This document shows, piece after piece, positions 26,461 to 34,660 of a DNA stretch of 64,000 nt. This stretch comes from Secundilactobacillus mixtipabuli (lineage in GTDB: Bacteria; Bacillota; Bacilli; Lactobacillales; Lactobacillaceae): contig NZ_BCMF01000004.1 of assembly GCF_002217925.1 (NCBI RefSeq), forward strand, positions 1-64,000. Reading direction: 5' to 3'. Made by a program: the position numbers and the translations under genes. Position 1 is the stretch's first letter. Every line of letters starts with the position of its first letter. A model generated the notes under the pieces. That model was not told the DNA's origin. It did no database searches and was given only the letters and a program-made list of their open reading frames with translations.

Positions 26461-26470
26461 ACTCTCACAA

Positions 26471-27124
26471 TTAACTCATTCTTCTATCCAATGACCGTGA
26501 TAACAGCGACAATGCATAACATACAATGAAGTACATAATCGCGATCATCAAGAACATTGGTAAAATGTAGGTCGAATTTTGACCGTAAACAATTTGCGCA
26601 TTGTGCATCAAATCTGGTAACACGATGATGGTTGCCAGTGACGTATCCTTGATCAATGAAATAAACTGACTGACCAGTGCCGGAATCATCTTTTTCATGG
26701 CTTGCGGCAAAATAACGTGATACATGGCTTGACCATAAGTTAATCCATTAGCACGGGCCCCTTCCATTTGACCGGGGTCAACTGCCGCAATCCCTGAACG
26801 GACAATTTCTGCAATCATCGTTGATTCAAAGACTGTCATCGCAAGAATCGTTGCCCAAACACTGCTTGGTCTAAAGCCTAGGTTTGGTAGACCAAAATAG
26901 GTAAAGAAGATGATCAGCAGTAGCGGTAAGTTACGGATAATATCAATAAACAAACCAACGATTGGCGAAACGACCTTAATGTTCACGTAGCGAATAATAC
27001 CTAAGATCGATCCCAGAATGTAACTGCCGAGAATCGAAACAACGGATACAATCACTGTGATCCAAAGGCCTTGAAGCAAATAATGTATGTTGATCCATGA
27101 ATAAGCATCAATAAAGTCTTTCAT
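26471..27124 (-). CDS. Amino acid ABC transporter permease (GlnP-like)
   Basis: 217 aa HisM-type permease with five hydrophobic segments and the coupling motif GARANGLTYGQAMYHVILPQAMKKMIP. Second of two adjacent permeases. They share the SGI-x-(A/S)VDPGQMEGARANGL segment and probably form a heterodimer. Last gene of the ATPase, binding protein, permease, permease operon. Confidence 0.93.
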   Translation of the reverse strand: MKDFIDAYSWINIHYLLQGLWITVIVSVVSILGSYILGSILGIIRYVNIKVVSPIVGLFIDIIRNLPLLLIIFFTYFGLPNLGFRPSSVWATILAMTVFESTMIAEIVRSGIAAVDPGQMEGARANGLTYGQAMYHVILPQAMKKMIPALVSQFISLIKDTSLATIIVLPDLMHNAQIVYGQNSTYILPMFLMIAIMYFIVCYALSLLSRSLDRRMS

Positions 27125-27136
27125 GACTGCACCCCC

Positions 27137-27775
27137 TTAGGCTAATTTCTTTTCGAGATAACGCATCCAGTAACTTAGCGGCAATGTGATGATCAAATAT
27201 AAGATACCGATGCAGATGTAAGTGCTCATGGTATTCAATGAATCAGACGCAATCACGTTTCCTTGATACATCAGATCAAAACCAGCAACGAAGGCCAGCA
27301 CTGATGAATTTTTAACTAAGTTAATGAATTGGTTGCCAAGTGGTGGAATCACGTAACGAAAGGCCTGTGGCAAAACAACGTAACGCATAGCTTGCCACCA
27401 AGATAACCCGTTAGCACGGGCACCTTCCATTTGACCAGGATCCACTGAATTGATCCCTGAACGCACCGTTTCAGCAATAAAGGCTGACGTATAAATAGTT
27501 AAGCCAATTGTTCCGGCGGTAAACCCGTTGATCTTGGCGACAAACATGGGAATAACCACAAAGAAGAACATGGTGATAACCAGCAACGGAATGTTCCGGA
27601 AAACTTCAATGTAAATCCGTGCGATCACTCGCAGAAACTTGCTTGGTGTGGTTTCGAAAATGGCAAACATTGACCCAATGATCAAACTAAAGATCAGTGC
27701 AATCACACTACATAATAAGGTTTGACCGAATCCTTGGAGCAATAGACTGCCATAATTATGAAAAATAGCTATCAT
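27137..27775 (-). CDS. Amino acid ABC transporter permease (GlnM-like)
   Basis: 212 aa HisM-type permease with five helices and the EAA loop GARANGLSWWQAMRYVVLPQAFRYVIPP. Its start overlaps the binding-protein stop by four bases (ATGA type), indicating coupling. It precedes its partner permease by 12 nt. Confidence 0.93.
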   Translation of the reverse strand: MIAIFHNYGSLLLQGFGQTLLCSVIALIFSLIIGSMFAIFETTPSKFLRVIARIYIEVFRNIPLLVITMFFFVVIPMFVAKINGFTAGTIGLTIYTSAFIAETVRSGINSVDPGQMEGARANGLSWWQAMRYVVLPQAFRYVIPPLGNQFINLVKNSSVLAFVAGFDLMYQGNVIASDSLNTMSTYICIGILYLIITLPLSYWMRYLEKKLA

Positions 27776-28605
27776 CGTTCCATCTCCTTAACATTCATGC
27801 CTGGTACGTTGCCAAACCACTTCTTCAAAATCCGGTTATATTGACCGCTTCGTTCAACCTTCGTAAGCGCGTGATTAAGATCGTGCTTAAACTGAGGCTG
27901 ATCCTTATTGATGGCGATCCCGTATGGTTCCTTGGTGAAGGCCCCGCCGGTTAACACATAACCTGGGTTTTCCACTGACATCCCGGCTAAAATACCGTTA
28001 TCAGTGGTCAACGCTTCACCTTGGCCGGATTTCAACGCGGTCATGGCTTGAGCGTAATCAGAAAGTTGCAGCACTCGTGCCTTAGGAGCAAACTTGGCAA
28101 CGTTTTGAACGGAGTTAGACCCAACCACGCCCAAGACAGTTGCACCCTTATGATTTAAATCTTTCACACTTTTGATTGGACTGCCCTCTTTAACCAGCAG
28201 CGACTGTCCGGCATCGAAGTACGACCGGGAAAAATCAACCTGCTTTAACCGCTCAGGTGTAATGGTCATCGTCGCCATAATGGCATCAATGTTCCCATTT
28301 TTCAGTAACGGCATCCGGGTGGAACTCGTAACTTGAACGAAGTCCGCTTTTCCTTTGGGTCCTAAAATCTGCTTCGTGAGCGCTTTAGCCATATCAACTT
28401 CAAAGCCTTTGATCTGGCTGTTCCTCACGTCCATTAAACCAAACAATTTTGTATCAGCTTTAACACCCCAAGTAATCGTGTTGCTCTGCTTGGCACGTGT
28501 GACCACGTTTTGTTCCGCCAGCGGTTTTGAGCCGCAAGCAGTGAGCACCAGCAGTAAAGCAAGACTAGAGACGATAACGCTGACCAATCGGAATAATTTC
28601 TTCAT
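27772..28605 (-). CDS. Amino acid-binding lipoprotein (SBP family 3, GlnH-like)
   Basis: About 277 aa. The signal peptide ends in the lipobox LTAC, so the protein is lipid-anchored on the outer face of the membrane. The family 3 fold shows GFEVDMAKALTKQILG, the ligand-site run ATMTITPERLKQVDFSRSYFDAGQ and VGSNSVQN. This suits glutamine, glutamate or aspartate; exact specificity is not readable. A GTG at 28611 is possible, but the ATG at 28605 has AGGAG eight nt upstream. Confidence 0.92.
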   Translation of the reverse strand: MKKLFRLVSVIVSSLALLLVLTACGSKPLAEQNVVTRAKQSNTITWGVKADTKLFGLMDVRNSQIKGFEVDMAKALTKQILGPKGKADFVQVTSSTRMPLLKNGNIDAIMATMTITPERLKQVDFSRSYFDAGQSLLVKEGSPIKSVKDLNHKGATVLGVVGSNSVQNVAKFAPKARVLQLSDYAQAMTALKSGQGEALTTDNGILAGMSVENPGYVLTGGAFTKEPYGIAINKDQPQFKHDLNHALTKVERSGQYNRILKKWFGNVPGMNVKEMER

Positions 28606-28622
28606 GCTCACATCTCCTGACT

Positions 28623-29363
28623 TTAATGTGTAATAATCTTGCTTAGGAACTGACGTGCACGTTCATTACTTGGCTGCCCGTCAAAGAATTTCTCTTTACT
28701 GTCATCTTCAAGAACCCGTCCGTCGGCCATAAAAATAACCCGGTTGGCCACTTCACGGGCAAAGCCCATTTCGTGGGTCACCACTAGCATGGTCATGGAT
28801 GAGTCTCGAGCGATATCTTTCATAACGTTCAAAACATCATCAATCATTTCTGGGTCCAACGCACTCGTTGGTTCATCAAACAAGAGCGCTTTAGGCTTCA
28901 TTGCAAGTGAACGGGCAATCGCGATCCGTTGCTGCTGACCACCGGAAAGCTGTGATGGCATCTTAGGTGCCTGATCAGCTAACCCAACTCGGTCCAGCAT
29001 ATTCATGGCAATCTTCTTGTTTTCCTCTTCTGGCCGTTTCAAAACCAGTCGAGGTGCCAGCATAATATTTTCCAAAATGGTCTTATTCGCATACAAATTA
29101 AAGTGTTGGAACACCATCCCAACGTTCTTACGGATCCGGTTCATATCCGTCTTCTTGTCGGCCAAGTCTTGACCATTAACGATCAGCTGACCTTCTTGAA
29201 TTCGTTCCAGTCCGTTGACCGTCCGAATCAAAGTTGACTTACCAGACCCAGATGGGCCAATCAGCACCACAGTTTCACCAGTATCAATGGTTAGGTTGAT
29301 GTCATGCAAAGCATGGAACTCGCCGTAATACTTTTGAACATTGTGAAATTCAATCATTGACAT
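28623..29363 (-). CDS. glnQ: Amino acid ABC transporter ATPase (GlnQ-like)
   Basis: About 246 aa polar amino acid ATPase: Walker A GPSGSGKST, Q-loop VFQHFNLY, signature LSGGQQQRIAIARSL, Walker B LLFDEPTSALDPE, H-loop VVTHEMGF. The open frame reaches 29411, but GGAGGGG lies six nt before the ATG at 29363 (MSMIEFHNV). First gene of the four-gene importer operon, with a promoter at 29594-29622 and a leader of about 220 nt carrying a large hairpin. Confidence 0.94.
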   Translation of the reverse strand: MSMIEFHNVQKYYGEFHALHDINLTIDTGETVVLIGPSGSGKSTLIRTVNGLERIQEGQLIVNGQDLADKKTDMNRIRKNVGMVFQHFNLYANKTILENIMLAPRLVLKRPEEENKKIAMNMLDRVGLADQAPKMPSQLSGGQQQRIAIARSLAMKPKALLFDEPTSALDPEMIDDVLNVMKDIARDSSMTMLVVTHEMGFAREVANRVIFMADGRVLEDDSKEKFFDGQPSNERARQFLSKIITH

Positions 29364-29425
29364 GTTTTTCCCCTCCGCCTTATGAAAAATAGCGACCGAG
29401 TTCTCATACAATTGACAACAAAGAT

Positions 29426-29473
29426 AAGCGAACAGGCTGCATGATCCGATAGAGGCATACAGCCCGCTCGCTT
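29426..29473 (-). promoter_or_regulatory. Large hairpin in the leader of the Gln-type transporter operon
   Basis: An 18-bp continuous stem (29426-29443 / 29456-29473, three G-U pairs) has a 12-nt loop. It lies in the 5' leader, 63 nt upstream of the ATPase start. No long U-tract follows, so it is either a structural/mRNA-stability element or part of a leader switch. T-box sequence motifs are absent. Confidence 0.5.
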
Positions 29474-29593
29474 TAATGGCTGAAAATCATATGATAATTG
29501 GTTCGCTTGAGTTGCGCTTGGTTGAAAGTGTACGTCTAAAAGCACCGAAATGCCTGACCAATTTCATACGCTTCTAATTTTAACTCACTATAA

Positions 29594-29622
29594 ATATTAA
29601 ACCATATTCACTGATTGGTCAA
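29594..29622 (-). promoter_or_regulatory. Promoter of the Gln-type transporter operon
   Basis: On the minus strand TTGACC (29617-29622) and TATAAT-like TAATAT (29594-29599) are 17 nt apart. The predicted start near 29587 leaves a leader of about 220 nt. Upstream, AATATTCATT is repeated at 29725-29734 and 29743-29752, an 18-bp period that could be a regulator site. The rest of 29640-29838 shows no gene. Confidence 0.65.
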
Positions 29623-29838
29623 AGCAATAGAACGCTTAAAGTCCGTCATAACGGCTTGTATAGAAGCAGAAACAGCGGTAAATCAAGTCTAATTGCTCAC
29701 GATAATTTTTTCATCAAACGGTAGAATATTCATTATTTTTAAAATATTCATTCACGCTTTATGAGATTACCATTAGAACATAAATAATATAAATCGCTTT
29801 CTCATAGGAATTCAATCCGACTTTTAAGAGAAAATAAA

Positions 29839-29870
29839 AAGAATAGGTACCCAACTCGGCGCCTATTCTT
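29839..29870. terminator. Terminator after the membrane protein gene
   Basis: AAGAATAGG / CCTATTCTT stem (29839-29847 / 29862-29870), followed on the minus strand by TTTTATTTT. It lies about 15 nt past the stop at 29885. Confidence 0.8.
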
Positions 29871-29884
29871 AATCTATTATTCAC

Positions 29885-30829
29885 TTAGTGATAACGTTTC
29901 ATCCGCGAAGCGGGCGTATCAGTCGGCACACTTGATTGCGAAAAGCTTGACTGTCTCATGTCTGCAGCAGTTTTTTGCAGTTGTTGCGCGTGGTTTTCCC
30001 GTTCATAAGCTAACTGCACCCGAATCATATAGGGCGCCTGTTTTTCAATCGGCTCATTCCGGCCCATTTCCATATAGGGACCACCAACCAAAATCACGTT
30101 AGCCAAGTAGAGTTTCACCTTATCATAGACATCTTCAATGGGCTGAAGGCCAACCGTTGTGATTCGACCCATGGGTGCCTTTTGTGCTTGGTTCATACCG
30201 GCGTAGACGATCATCTGCTGACCGTCCTGTTTTAATTCAAAGTACGGAATATTGACTCCTAAACCAATCGCGTAGACCGGCTTCTTATTCTGATTTAGCT
30301 GCTGAGCAATTTCGCGTGACCCAAGGCCGCCATAATCAGGCGTCATCAGTCGCATTTGCTGAAGCTGGTTAGCAAGCTGGGCAATATTGGCGCTTTGTTC
30401 CGGACTAACCGTTACTTTGCCAGGCAAGATTTTTTTACTATCAAAATAGCCATTGGCTGGAATCGTTGTCCCGTTCAGCAAACCGTTGCCACGTTGTTCC
30501 CTCATCTGTTGCCGGTTTTCCGTCATCGGATCAGTGCCGCCAAGGGTTTTCCCCAGCATTTTTTCAATTTTAGGTGAAATATCCAGTGGTGCCTGCTTAT
30601 CAGTAAAGTAATAGAAGATATTCATCACTGAAAAGTACGCTAGGATAATGGCAACTAGCAGGATCAAGCTGCCGCGCATCGCATAGCCGTTTTGAATCCA
30701 GCGAACTGAAACGTACAATAAATAAACTACCCCAATCACACCAAGAATGGTGTAAATGCGGTTCTTCAGTTTGACGTTTAAATTCACATATCCTAGGTAG
30801 TGATTGATCATATCTAAGAAACTAAACAC
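29885..30829 (-). CDS. Uncharacterised two-helix membrane protein
   Basis: 314 aa. Two close hydrophobic helices (about residues 25-45 and 52-75) near the N-terminus are followed by a large soluble, Gln-rich domain with PDYGGLGSREIAQQLNQNKKPVYAIGLGVNIPYFEL and AGMNQAQKAPMGRITTVGLQPIEDVYDKVKLYLANVILVGG. The orientation of the domain is not clear. I recognise the build as a conserved lactobacillar type of unknown function but cannot name it. The start is GTG with AGGAGGTG seven nt upstream. It follows the Ser/Asn-rich protein gene by 14 nt, so the two form an operon. Confidence 0.85.
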   Translation of the reverse strand: MFSFLDMINHYLGYVNLNVKLKNRIYTILGVIGVVYLLYVSVRWIQNGYAMRGSLILLVAIILAYFSVMNIFYYFTDKQAPLDISPKIEKMLGKTLGGTDPMTENRQQMREQRGNGLLNGTTIPANGYFDSKKILPGKVTVSPEQSANIAQLANQLQQMRLMTPDYGGLGSREIAQQLNQNKKPVYAIGLGVNIPYFELKQDGQQMIVYAGMNQAQKAPMGRITTVGLQPIEDVYDKVKLYLANVILVGGPYMEMGRNEPIEKQAPYMIRVQLAYERENHAQQLQKTAADMRQSSFSQSSVPTDTPASRMKRYH

Positions 30830-30843
30830 TTGCTAGCACCTCC

Positions 30844-31326
30844 TTATTTAGCCGTAACTTGACCAGTGTTATCAGTATTACCTGAATCACCAGTGGCGTC
30901 TGAAGCGTTATTGGTCTGCGTGTTGTTGGTTTGTGAAGAGGTGGTTGCGGACTTAGAACCATTCGTTGTGCCGTTGTCCGTTGTTTCCCCACCGTTTGAT
31001 TTTGACTTGTTAGAAGTTGTATTGGCATTGCTAGTCCCTGTTTCTGGACTAGTCGTTTGATTATCGTTGTTTTGATCGTTTTGAGAACTTGAATCCTTCT
31101 TCTTAGAGCTATCGCTGCTTGAGTCCTTCTTATCTGATGATTTACGCTCAGAATCAGATGACTGCTTATTTGAATCGATCACTGAATTAGAAACCACGCG
31201 TGCACTTGCTGGCTTGCCTTCATTCGAGTGACTCACTGAGTTGACCACCACATTGGTCGCCCCCAAGGCTAGCGCGATTGAAACAATCGCAAACGGGGTG
31301 ATAAAGGGCGGTGTCCGGTATGCCAT
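30844..31326 (-). CDS. Membrane-anchored or secreted Ser/Thr/Asn-rich low-complexity protein
   Basis: 160 aa. An N-terminal hydrophobic segment (FITPFAIVSIALALGATNVVVN) acts as signal or anchor. The remainder is almost only Ser, Thr, Asn, Gln, Asp, Lys and Gly (for example SSDKKDSSSDSSKKKDSSS), i.e. an intrinsically disordered, probably extracellular stalk. There is no LPXTG and no catalytic motif. Operon with the two-helix membrane protein 14 nt downstream, suggesting both serve the envelope. Function unknown. Confidence 0.8.
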   Translation of the reverse strand: MAYRTPPFITPFAIVSIALALGATNVVVNSVSHSNEGKPASARVVSNSVIDSNKQSSDSERKSSDKKDSSSDSSKKKDSSSQNDQNNDNQTTSPETGTSNANTTSNKSKSNGGETTDNGTTNGSKSATTSSQTNNTQTNNASDATGDSGNTDNTGQVTAK

Positions 31327-31393
31327 GTTAAATGCCTCCTTAAAACTTCTTTATTAACCATTAGTATCTCAAATTATTATTAATAAACAACAA

Positions 31394-31424
31394 AACAAAC
31401 CTTAAATATTAAATAAGGTTTGTT
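31394..31424 (-). terminator. Terminator of the Fur-family gene
   Basis: 11-bp stem AACAAACCTTA / TAAGGTTTGTT followed on the minus strand by TTTGTTG. It lies just past the stop at 31433. Confidence 0.65.
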
Positions 31425-31432
31425 TACGGCTG

Positions 31433-31870
31433 TCACTTCGCAAGTAATTTTTGACAATCGGGACAAATACCATAGAGTTCAATTCGGTGGCCAATAATAT
31501 CATAACCCGGTAACTGCGCCTTAAAAACGTCCAATGGACACTCTTTGAGTTCGGTCACCTTACCGCAGTTTTGACAAATAAAGTGGTGGTGGTGCAGATG
31601 GCTGAAGTCGCACTGGTATTTGACCCGTGCCTGATCGCCCTGAACCTGCTGTTCCACCATCCCAGCTTCTTCAAATTCTTTGATATTACGATAAATCGTA
31701 TTATGACTCATGCCTGGAAATTGCTTGCGCATGTAGTCGTCAACCAACGTCACATCATGATAGTGATCTTGATTTTGCAGTAAATAACCTAAAAGGGCTT
31801 TTCGCTGTTTCGTGACTTTTAGATGGTTCTTTTTTAATTCTGTTAACGCCTGTGCGAGTTCTGCTGGCAT
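31433..31870 (-). CDS. Fur family metal-dependent repressor (Zur- or PerR-like)
   Basis: 145 aa. The winged helix (residues of about 15-85) includes VTKQRKALLGYL and SHNTIYRNIKEFEEAG. The metal-binding part has HLHHHHFICQNCGKVTEL and a second CPDC near the C-terminus, so the structural Zn site (two CxxC) is intact. The His cluster suits Zn or Fe sensing. Which metal cannot be decided from sequence; the upstream Zur-box-like dyad favours zinc. AGAGGTG precedes the ATG by seven nt. Confidence 0.93.
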   Translation of the reverse strand: MPAELAQALTELKKNHLKVTKQRKALLGYLLQNQDHYHDVTLVDDYMRKQFPGMSHNTIYRNIKEFEEAGMVEQQVQGDQARVKYQCDFSHLHHHHFICQNCGKVTELKECPLDVFKAQLPGYDIIGHRIELYGICPDCQKLLAK

Positions 31871-31907
31871 ATTTAGGCACCTCTTTGACTATGACATCCG
31901 TTTTAAA

Positions 31908-31921
31908 CAATAATGATTACG
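31908..31921 (-). promoter_or_regulatory. Candidate Fur/Zur box
   Basis: On the minus strand CGTAATCATTATTG lies 38 nt upstream of the regulator start. It matches the left half and centre of the Zur box CGTAAT-N-ATTACG, with a degenerate right half. This would allow autoregulation. Confidence 0.3.
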
Positions 31922-31974
31922 CTTAAGATAGTGTATCACAAATATATGAACAATGACACATATGTCCACTATTT

Positions 31975-32538
31975 TCACAAAGAAGCTGGCTGCAACTTGG
32001 TAACGATCTCGCCCAATTTTTCTTCAGTCCGGTGCCAATCATCATTTTGGATCACGGTTGCCACGCCGATCAAATCCTCTGGAAGGGTTAAATCACGGGT
32101 GTACTCCTTACTTTTGATTCGGGACTGAATCATTTCTAGCTGATCCCCGCGGTCTTTAAGGCGTTCATGCAAAATACCTGATTGGCCAACCGTTAAGAAC
32201 AAAATAAACGCCTGCTGTTTTAATTCCTGCACATAGGTCTCAGCACCCTTAGTATCTAAAACGATACTAACCAGGTCAGACTTTTCAAAGGCCCGTTCCA
32301 GGCCCTCGTACGACGACCCGTATTGATAGCCGGCATAGGTCACCGATTCAAGATAGTGGTTCTCAGCAAAGCTTTCGGGTGTTTCAAAGTAATAATCAAC
32401 GCCGTTTTTCTCCCCTGGCCGCATGGGCCGAGTGGTATGCGTAATAATGCGTGGAATCTGATATTTAGTTTTTAAATAGGTACTCACCGTTGTTTTACCG
32501 GTTCCCGTTGCACCCGTAATGACAATGACGTGTTTCAT
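31975..32538 (-). CDS. Guanylate-kinase-like P-loop protein
   Basis: About 187 aa. P-loop GATGTGKTT and the GMP-binding segment THTTRPMRPGEKNGVDYYF are clear guanylate kinase features, but the protein is not beside rpoZ as the housekeeping gmk commonly is, so it may be a paralogue. GGGGGA lies just upstream of the ATG at 32538 (MKHVIVITG). A further ATG at 32550 overlaps the NUDIX stop (TAATG). Operon with the NUDIX gene upstream suggests a nucleotide-housekeeping role. Confidence 0.85.
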   Translation of the reverse strand: MKHVIVITGATGTGKTTVSTYLKTKYQIPRIITHTTRPMRPGEKNGVDYYFETPESFAENHYLESVTYAGYQYGSSYEGLERAFEKSDLVSIVLDTKGAETYVQELKQQAFILFLTVGQSGILHERLKDRGDQLEMIQSRIKSKEYTRDLTLPEDLIGVATVIQNDDWHRTEEKLGEIVTKLQPASL

Positions 32539-32549
32539 GACTTCCCCCA

Positions 32550-32975
32550 TTAGTTAGCTGCAATCTTAGCTGAAATATACTGGTGCGCCCGCTTCATCAA
32601 CTGCTTTAAATTATCATAAGTTAATCGCTCAACTGCTTGGTCCTCATCAAACCAGCCAAAATCACTGATTTCAACGTCCTGCTTTTTAATTTGGACATCC
32701 GCAGGGACTTCGCTCACAAACAAGTGAACTTCCTTATGATTACCGTTTGGCAACTCATACTTTAGCTCATCGTGATAACTGGTATCAAGGCTAACGTGAA
32801 GCTGCGTTTCCTCGCGAATTTCTCGAATAGCCGTTTCATCTAATTTTTCGTTACCTTCAACGTGTCCCTTGGGAAAGCCCCAAAAATTACTGGTTGCGCT
32901 CTTAAGGAGCAGGTACTCTGGTTTGCCGTTTTGAACCCGATAAACGACTGCACCGCTAGCCACTTCAGTTGTCAT
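32550..32975 (-). CDS. NUDIX hydrolase (Ap4A-hydrolase-like)
   Basis: About 141 aa with a complete NUDIX box G-H-V-E-G-N-E-x7-REIREETQL (residues of about 40-62). The N-terminal SGAVVYRVQNGKPEYLLLKS and W-G-F-P-K-G-H resemble bis(5'-nucleosyl)-tetraphosphatases. It probably clears dinucleoside polyphosphates or damaged nucleotides. The ATG at 32975 is preferred because GGAAGG abuts the ATG at 32987. Translationally close to the guanylate-kinase-like gene. Confidence 0.9.
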   Translation of the reverse strand: MTTEVASGAVVYRVQNGKPEYLLLKSATSNFWGFPKGHVEGNEKLDETAIREIREETQLHVSLDTSYHDELKYELPNGNHKEVHLFVSEVPADVQIKKQDVEISDFGWFDEDQAVERLTYDNLKQLMKRAHQYISAKIAAN

Positions 32976-33188
32976 TTTAAAAATCATCCTTCCGCAATTG
33001 TTAATACTTCTTATTTTAGCCTAATCGCCGGTGCAAGCAAACTGTGAAATCTCTGTTTTAGTCAAATTTCTGTAAAAAATTTTCGCTCATTAAGACCGAT
33101 TACTGTCGAAGCTGCATTGCTTTTAAAGATTAATATCGTTAAGATAGACTTAAAATTCTTTTCAATATTTAATTTTGGAGGAACCTCT

Positions 33189-34595
33189 ATGTCATCACTT
33201 ACTTCACGTCTGTTTCGTCGGGAAAAAGTCGACCGTTACTTGGAAACTGACAAGAAATTCATCAAGACCATGTCAGCTGTCGATTTGATTTCCCTTGGGA
33301 TCGGTGCCGTCATCGGAACTGGTATCTTCATTCTGCCAGGTACCGTTGCGGCTACTAAAGCCGGTCCCGGCATTATTTTATCCTTTATATTAGCCGCCGT
33401 CGTTTGTTCAACTGCTGCAATGTGCTACGCCGAATTTGCTTCCGCGCTGCCCGTTGCCGGGAGTGCCTACTCGTATGGTAACCTAGTTTACGGTGAAATC
33501 ATCGGCTGGATCCTTGGCTGGGCTTTGATCTTGGAGTACGTACTGGCCGTTGCCGCTGTTTCCAGCGCTTGGGGGGCCTACTTTAAGTCCTTTATGAGCG
33601 GCTTTGGCGTTAACATTCCTGCTTCAATCGTTGGCCCGCTAGATATCGCCCATGGTTCTTACGGCAACTGGATCGCCATTATTATCGTTTTGATTATTTC
33701 CACCATGCTGGCTCACGGGGTGAAGTCATCTGTCCGTCTAAACAACTTTATCGTTTTTGTTAAAATTGCTATTATTTTGCTGTTTGTAGTCGTCGGTGCC
33801 TTCTTCGTCAAGCCGGGTAACTGGCATCCCTTCATGCCGTTCGGCTTCCACGGTGTTTTAGCTGGTTCATCGGCGGTCTTCTTCGCCTACCTTGGTTTCG
33901 ATGCGGTTTCTAGTTCCGCAGCGGAAGTTAAAAACGCTAAAAAGAACATGCCGATCGGTATTATCGGTACGCTGATCATTGCCACCTTACTTTACGTCTT
34001 AGTGGCGATCGTTCTCACCGGGATGATCAGCTACACCAAACTAGACGTTGCTGACCCAGTTTCCTTTGCGTTACAAGTCGTTCACCAAAACTGGGCTGCC
34101 GGCGTCATCGCCCTCGGCGCCTTAGCCGGAATGTTTACCATGATGGTCACCATGATCTATAGTTCATCACGGTTGATCTACTCTGTTGGCCGTGACGGCC
34201 TGTTGCCAAAGTTCTTGGGTAAATTGGATCGTCATGGTAATCCAATCAACAGTTTACGGACCATTACGGTGATTATTGCCGTCATGGGTGGTTTCGTGCC
34301 ACTGGATCAGCTGACCAACTTGGTTAACATCGGGACGTTGATTGCCTTCTTATTCGTCTCATTTGGTATCATTCCTCTTCGCCACAACAAGGAAATCGAG
34401 AACAACCAAGGTTTTCAAGTTCCTTGGTACCCAGTTCTGCCCGTTGTATCAGGCTTCCTGTGCCTGTTTATGCTGACTCAGCTGCAGGCTGAAACCTGGA
34501 TTGCCTCTGGGGTCTGGTTCCTGTTTGGATTGATCCTGTATTTCGGTTACGGTATGCATCACAGCCGGTTGAATAACCCGGATAATGCTGAATAA
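33189..34595 (+). CDS. APC family amino acid permease (cationic amino acid transporter type)
   Basis: About 468 aa with 12 hydrophobic segments. The helix 1 motif GIGAVIGTGIFILPG is the APC substrate/ion-binding signature, and FFAYLGFDAVSSSAAEVKNAKKNMP is typical of CAT/YfnA-type carriers. The open frame starts at 33117, but TTGGAGG lies seven nt before the ATG at 33189 (MSSLTSRLFRREKV). Imports a cationic or broad range of amino acids by family; exact substrate unknown. Monocistronic with its own terminator. Confidence 0.94.
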   Translation: MSSLTSRLFRREKVDRYLETDKKFIKTMSAVDLISLGIGAVIGTGIFILPGTVAATKAGPGIILSFILAAVVCSTAAMCYAEFASALPVAGSAYSYGNLVYGEIIGWILGWALILEYVLAVAAVSSAWGAYFKSFMSGFGVNIPASIVGPLDIAHGSYGNWIAIIIVLIISTMLAHGVKSSVRLNNFIVFVKIAIILLFVVVGAFFVKPGNWHPFMPFGFHGVLAGSSAVFFAYLGFDAVSSSAAEVKNAKKNMPIGIIGTLIIATLLYVLVAIVLTGMISYTKLDVADPVSFALQVVHQNWAAGVIALGALAGMFTMMVTMIYSSSRLIYSVGRDGLLPKFLGKLDRHGNPINSLRTITVIIAVMGGFVPLDQLTNLVNIGTLIAFLFVSFGIIPLRHNKEIENNQGFQVPWYPVLPVVSGFLCLFMLTQLQAETWIASGVWFLFGLILYFGYGMHHSRLNNPDNAE

Positions 34596-34612
34596 GTCAT
34601 CTTGAAGTTAAT

Positions 34613-34650
34613 AAAAGGCCACAGAAGTCGTTGGACTTCTGTGGCCTTTT
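34613..34650. terminator. Bidirectional terminator
   Basis: A perfect 17-bp stem AAAAGGCCACAGAAGTC / GACTTCTGTGGCCTTTT with a 4-nt loop lies between convergent permease and antiporter genes. Confidence 0.9.
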
Positions 34651-34660
34651 GCGTCCGCTC

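Noticed and set aside
29426-29473. Simple intrinsic terminator in the glutamine-type operon leader
   Set aside because: The 18-bp stem is not followed by a proper U-tract on the transcribed strand.
29354-29545. A 63-residue protein in the leader of the glutamine-type operon
   Set aside because: It overlaps the transporter ATPase start and the large hairpin, has no ribosome binding site and no recognisable domain.
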